DNA of 5,292 bases, taken from positions 16,340 to 21,631 of the forward strand of contig MHFM01000024.1 of NCBI GenBank assembly GCA_001804205.1, given 5' to 3'. The notes beneath the pieces are model-generated. The model saw only the letters and a list, made by a program, of their open reading frames with translations, had not been told where the DNA came from and made no database searches. Every line of letters begins with the position of its first letter. Position 1 is the first letter of the stretch. A program made the translations under genes and the position numbers. This DNA comes from Omnitrophica bacterium RIFCSPLOWO2_01_FULL_45_10b (GTDB lineage Bacteria > Omnitrophota > Omnitrophia > Omnitrophales > Danuiimicrobiaceae). This document shows positions 5,275-5,292 of the stretch, piece by piece.

Positions 5275-5292
5275 CAGGCCAGGAGGGATTCG
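5275..5292 (-). tRNA. 3' end of a tRNA, probably tRNA-Trp (partial)
   Basis: The right edge, read on the minus strand, is CGAATCCCTCCTGGCCTG. It fits tRNA positions 56-73: the T-loop remainder CGAAT, the T-stem 3' strand CCCTC, the acceptor 3' strand CTGGCCT and discriminator G73. The bases that follow are AAG, so CCA is not encoded. The G discriminator, an implied 5' acceptor of AGGCCAG, and the position just upstream of secE (a common site for tRNA-Trp) all point to tRNA-Trp. The anticodon lies outside the window, so the identity is inferred. Confidence 0.65.

Overview
The window carries a bacterial ribosomal-protein / RNA-polymerase cluster, all on the minus strand. Reading from the right edge leftwards, the order is: 3' end of a probable tRNA-Trp, secE, nusG, rplK (L11), rplA (L1), rplJ (L10), rplL (L7/L12), and the first 722 codons of rpoB, which runs off the left edge. 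This is one of the most conserved gene orders in bacteria. The plus strand holds only open frames that mirror these genes. No mobile element, CRISPR array, phage gene or defence gene is visible, and no gap between genes exceeds about 100 bases.

Organism: clearly a bacterium. The protein set (tRNA-Trp before secE, a 61-residue one-span SecE, a RpoB without the long E. coli lobe insertion, an L7/L12 with a Lys/Glu-rich N-terminal extension) and moderate GC would suit an uncultivated lineage such as Omnitrophota or a neighbour in the PVC/Elusimicrobiota area. That placement is an impression from sequence style, not a demonstration.

Layout: 5275-5292 is the tRNA tail; 5066-5251 secE and 4524-5054 nusG form a tight pair; 4437-4523 is an 87-base spacer filled by a heptad-repeat inverted repeat; rplK and rplA overlap by four bases (ATGA), rplJ follows after 9 bases and rplL after 16; 2167-2267 is a 101-base spacer mostly filled by a second heptad-repeat inverted repeat; 1-2166 is rpoB. 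The genes therefore fall into three blocks: secE-nusG, rplKAJL and rpoB(C). The two spacers between blocks are the only sizeable ones and both hold the same kind of structure.

Function: SecE is a core translocon subunit. NusG couples RNA polymerase to elongation control and to the ribosome. L11, L1, L10 and L7/L12 build the L1 stalk and the GTPase-associated centre of the 50S subunit. RpoB is the polymerase beta subunit.

The most unusual signal is the pair of spacer elements. Each has arms with a fixed tetranucleotide every 7 bases separated by variable triplets, and the opposite arm carries the reverse-complement tetranucleotide at the same 7-base period, so each can fold into a long imperfect hairpin. 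The tetramers differ (AGCG/CGCT in one, TCAG/CTGA in the other), but the architecture and the position at block boundaries are shared.
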